Positions 60,014 through 64,000 of a DNA stretch of 64,000 nucleotides are shown here, one piece after another. A program made the position numbers and the translations under genes. This DNA comes from Nocardiopsis sp. N85 (GTDB taxonomy: Bacteria; Actinomycetota; Actinomycetes; Streptosporangiales; Streptosporangiaceae): contig NZ_JARBUT010000001.1 of assembly GCF_028882275.1 (NCBI RefSeq), positions 806,001-870,000 of the forward strand, read 5' to 3'. The notes below the pieces were generated by a model. It was not told the origin of the DNA, did no database searches, and worked only from the letters and a program-made list of their open reading frames with translations. The number at the start of each line of letters is the position of its first letter. Position 1 is the stretch's first letter.

Positions 60014-60937
60014 TCAGTGGCGGGGCAGCGCCTCGGCCACGGCGGTCTGGGACGGGTCGACGGTGGTCCGCCCGTCCTCGATGTCCCACAGCGTGTTCTG
60101 TAGCAGCCGGGCCAGGGTCCAGCCGGCCGCGCGCCGGCGGTCCAGTCCGAGCGCCTCGGTCAGCAGGTCGAAGCGGCGCCGCACCACCCGGGGAGCGTCC
60201 CCGGTAGCGTGGAGCTTCTCCCAGCCGGTGTCCACCGCCGGCCACAGGTCGAAGCCCGGGTCGCCGACGAGGGGTTCGGGGTCGATGGCCAGCCACGGCT
60301 CGCGCTCGGCGGCGAGCACGTTGTCGTAGTGCAGGTCCCAGTGCAGCATCCGGTCGCCGGGCTCGACGACCAGCTCGGTGACCGCCGACGCCCAGGCGTG
60401 CAGCCGCCGCTGGTCGTCGGGGTCCGGCAGGGCGGCGACCGCCGCAGGCACGGACGCCGGCATGTCGCGCGCGACGTCACCGAGGCCGCGCAGGCCCTCG
60501 GGCGCCGGGATGGAGTGCAGCCGGGCCATAAGTCCGGCCAAGGCGCTCATGGCCACGTCGTCGTCCTCGACGGAAGCCAGGGTGCGTGAGCCGTCCAGGC
60601 GTTCCAGCAGCACGGCGCTGCTCTCCGGGTCGTGGTCGAGCAGTCGCACGATGCCGTCGCCGTTCCACGCCCGCAGCCCGATCAGCGCGGCGGTCGTCTC
60701 CTCGCGGGGCATCTGGAGTTCGAGCGCGGCGCGGGTGTCGTCCGTGCGGCGCACCGGCACCACCAGTGAGGCCTCGCCGGACCCGATGCCGCCGTCGCGC
60801 TTCAGTTCCCATCGGTCGAGCAGCTCCGCCACCAGCGCGGGCAGCCGGGTGATCCAGGTCCGTTCCGCTTCACCACCGTTCCTCGTGTACGACGCGACCA
60901 GGGCGTCAGGGACTTCGATACCCTGCGGCGAACTCAT
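60014..60937 (-). CDS. Aminoglycoside phosphotransferase-family kinase (streptomycin 6-kinase-like)
   Basis: A 307-residue kinase. LVVPVRRTDDTRAALELQMP holds the phosphate-binding Lys/Gln region, and the catalytic loop is MLHWDLHYDNVLAAER with the Mg site in AIDPEPLVGDPGFDLWP, matching the streptomycin 6-kinase/APH-6 branch (Pfam APH_6_hur). Many chromosomal members act on unknown small molecules. ATG 60937 has AAGGACG upstream. It lies next to the NACHT gene on the same strand (177 bp apart) and just downstream of an IS110 remnant. Confidence 0.87.
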   Translation of the reverse strand: MSSPQGIEVPDALVASYTRNGGEAERTWITRLPALVAELLDRWELKRDGGIGSGEASLVVPVRRTDDTRAALELQMPREETTAALIGLRAWNGDGIVRLLDHDPESSAVLLERLDGSRTLASVEDDDVAMSALAGLMARLHSIPAPEGLRGLGDVARDMPASVPAAVAALPDPDDQRRLHAWASAVTELVVEPGDRMLHWDLHYDNVLAAEREPWLAIDPEPLVGDPGFDLWPAVDTGWEKLHATGDAPRVVRRRFDLLTEALGLDRRRAAGWTLARLLQNTLWDIEDGRTTVDPSQTAVAEALPRH

Positions 60938-60994
60938 GGGGGTCGTCCTTCGGAGGAGTGGGCTTCCCACCGCGACCACAGGTAGGGCCGAGGG

Positions 60995-61113
60995 TCATGC
61001 GACGGCTGCTTCGGGGATGCGGGTCTCGTAGAAGGTTCCGTCGCGGAGCATGGCGAACAGGACGCTGATGCGTTGGCGGGCGAGGCGGAGGAGGGCTGCT
61101 TCGTCACGTGCGA
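60995..61113 (-). pseudogene. C-terminal remnant of an IS110-type transposase
   Basis: The reverse strand reads DEAALLRLARQRISVLFAML followed by RDGTFYETRIPEAAVA and a stop at 60995. This is the conserved C-terminus of IS110-family DEDD transposases (LARxRxxVLxAMLRDGTxY). Upstream of about 61113 the homology ends abruptly in ung terminator DNA; the remaining transposase, over 300 residues, is missing. Codon use agrees with the host, so it is an old, truncated insertion. Confidence 0.75.
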
Positions 61114-61154
61114 GGGACCTTTCCGGCGTCGGGGGGCGGAACACAGGGAGGACC

Positions 61155-61174
61155 CGGCACCGGGGTCGGTGCCG
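61155..61174 (-). terminator. Terminator after ung
   Basis: CGGCACC pairs with GGTGCCG around a 6-nt loop, 37 bp beyond the ung stop. Confidence 0.55.
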
Positions 61175-61210
61175 AGTCCGCAGGTCGACAGGGGTGGGGA
61201 GCTCCGGGGG

Positions 61211-61882
61211 CTAGACGAGGCTCCAGTCCACCGGATCCGCGCCCTGCTCCTTCAACAGCGCGTCGGTCTTGCTGAACGGCTTGGAGCCGAAGAACCCGCT
61301 GCGCGCGGACAGGGGACTCGGGTGCGCCGACTCCACGCACGGGACGCCCGGCATCATCGGACGCAGGTTGCGGGCCTGGCGCCCCCACAGGATCGCCACC
61401 ATCGGCTTGTCCCGCTCGGCCAGGGCCCGGATGGCCTGCTCGGTGACGGCCTCCCAGCCCTTGCCCTGGTGGGAACCGGACTTGCCGGGCTCCACCGTCA
61501 GCACCCTGTTGAGCAGGAGCACGCCCTGTTCCGTCCACGGGGTGAGGTCACCGGTGTCGGGGATCGGCAGGCCGAGGTCGTCCTGCATCTCCTTGTAGAT
61601 GTTCTTCAGACTCGCGGGCGGCCGCACACCGGGGGCGACGGAGAAGCTCAACCCCACCGGGTTGCCGGGGGTGGGGTAGGGGTCCTGGCCCACGATGAGC
61701 ACGCGCACGTCGTCGAACGGCTGCTGGAACGCGCGCAGGACATGTTCGCCGGCGGGCAGGTAGGTGCGCCCGTCGGCGACCTCCTGCCGGAGGAAGTCGC
61801 CCATCGCGGCGATCTGCGGGGCGACCGGCTCCAGGGCCTTCGCCCACCCGGCTTCCATGATTTCGTTGAGGTCCTTGGGCAT
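61211..61882 (-). CDS. ung: Uracil-DNA glycosylase, family 1
   Basis: A 223-residue Ung: catalytic Asp67 in [11 protein letters not shown], uracil-site [37 protein letters not shown], and the C-terminal [19 protein letters not shown] loop with the active His. It removes uracil from DNA. ATG 61882 gives the normal N-terminus ([16 protein letters not shown]). No Shine-Dalgarno stands before it, but TAATGT lies exactly 7 nt upstream, the position of a -10 box for a leaderless transcript. The reading frame also continues open upstream without a stop for 132 codons. Confidence 0.95.
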   Translation of the reverse strand: MPKDLNEIMEAGWAKALEPVAPQIAAMGDFLRQEVADGRTYLPAGEHVLRAFQQPFDDVRVLIVGQDPYPTPGNPVGLSFSVAPGVRPPASLKNIYKEMQDDLGLPIPDTGDLTPWTEQGVLLLNRVLTVEPGKSGSHQGKGWEAVTEQAIRALAERDKPMVAILWGRQARNLRPMMPGVPCVESAHPSPLSARSGFFGSKPFSKTDALLKEQGADPVDWSLV

Positions 61883-62278
61883 GGCCAGAACATTAGCGTC
61901 CGGCGGCGACACCCACGGCCGTTCCGGTCGATCGGCCCTCGAACGGACACCCGCCATCCCAGCGCGCGGCTCCGCGTCGACCTCCGGGCCGTCTTCGCGG
62001 AGCGCCCTCGACACGGCTTCGACGTCGAGGGGGCGTCGGAGCGTGAGCACTTCGACGCCGACCGGGCGCCCGTCGAAGGCACGGTAGACGAGGAAACCGC
62101 CGTGGTCCGTGGTCCTCTCCACCGGTGCGTCGTCGAGGAGCGGGTATCCGGCGTCGGCCTCCCGGTCGATGGTGATGTTCCGGGCCGTGCCCTCCGCCTC
62201 GGGGGTCACGATGACGTCACCCCCGAGGAGCGGCACGAGAACCGATGCCGGGGCGGGGGCGGTCGTGTCACGTTCCAT
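61883..62278 (-). CDS. DUF2283-like coding segment in frame with ung
   Basis: From ATG 62278 the frame reads 132 codons straight into ung with no stop. The middle part, [20 protein letters not shown] and later [10 protein letters not shown], resembles DUF2283 (a YDxEADAxY... GxxVGIEIL beta domain found in small proteins). The last about 35 codons are a linker-like Arg/Pro stretch. Either this is a two-domain fusion, which would be unusual for Ung, or a separate DUF2283-like gene that has lost its stop. No ribosome site precedes 62278. Confidence 0.5.
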
Positions 62279-62354
62279 GTGAGACGACGATGGGGAGGCG
62301 GAGCGTCGCTCGGGGGCGGAACGGCGTGATCGCCGGGCGACCGTCGCGGCCGGT

Positions 62355-64000
<1,646 letters not shown>

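Noticed and set aside
56429-60103. 1224-codon forward ORF opposite the NACHT gene
   Set aside because: Composition is low-complexity Arg/Pro/Gln and it spans two genes and an intergenic gap; the reverse strand carries intact ATPase motifs.

Overview
The window is very GC-rich DNA with strong G/C preference at third codon positions, frequent GTG starts, GTGA/ATGA gene overlaps and perfect GC-rich hairpins between genes. Together with a DUF397 gene, a CebR/CelR-type cellulose operator, an actinobacterial type I-E CRISPR-Cas locus, PucR and CGNR regulators and an ECF sigma factor with a SnoaL-like tail, this points to a chromosome segment of a filamentous actinomycete, probably Nocardiopsis or a close relative (inference; no rRNA or tRNA gene is present to settle it).

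Left part (1-11 kb): a leftward redox operon (VOC protein, FMN split-barrel protein, ferredoxin, ferredoxin reductase, then an SDR cut by the window edge) faces a CGNR zinc-finger regulator across a repeated CTAACCCCTGAAA operator. An alcohol dehydrogenase, a 14-TM MFS exporter flanked by direct repeats, two VOC genes and an ECF sigma factor follow, then two secreted carbohydrate-active proteins: a CBM2/SGNH esterase behind a perfect CebR box, and a GH114 lipoprotein.

CRISPR part (11.2-24.9 kb): a complete type I-E operon (cas3-cas8e-cse2-cas7e-cas5e-cas6e-cas1-cas2) lies between two arrays of 25 and 35 repeats, both reading rightward from near-identical 66-bp leaders but with distinguishable repeat alleles. 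One spacer of array 2 is present three times in tandem. A DUF397 gene and a broken partner ORF follow array 1.

Middle part (24.9-36.7 kb): a leftward group of coding-like small ORFs, an ATP-grasp ligase, a CocE/NonD hydrolase, a Cys-rich copper-storage protein and a P450 between two paralogous small membrane proteins. This is the most likely place for an undescribed pathway. After it come an SDR, a Pro-rich peptide, a secreted GH5 glucanase behind a good promoter, and xylulokinase.

Sulfur part (36.9-43.6 kb): a Cys-ending leader peptide, cysteine dioxygenase, rhodanese, a MetQ-like lipoprotein, two duplicated SsuA/NrtA-type binding proteins and one ABC ATPase/permease pair. Shared upstream dyads suggest common control of sulfur-compound uptake and oxidation.

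Right part (43.8-64 kb): an intradiol dioxygenase-like lipoprotein, HxlR/oxidoreductase pair, Dps, a second P450, PucR regulator, aldo/keto reductase, RidA, an EamA exporter with a divergent TetR, sulfotransferase, Sir2 deacylase, a large NACHT-type STAND ATPase (possible anti-phage protein), an APH-like kinase, an IS110-type transposase remnant, uracil-DNA glycosylase with an unusual in-frame extension, and a Ser/Thr kinase-TPR protein cut by the right edge.
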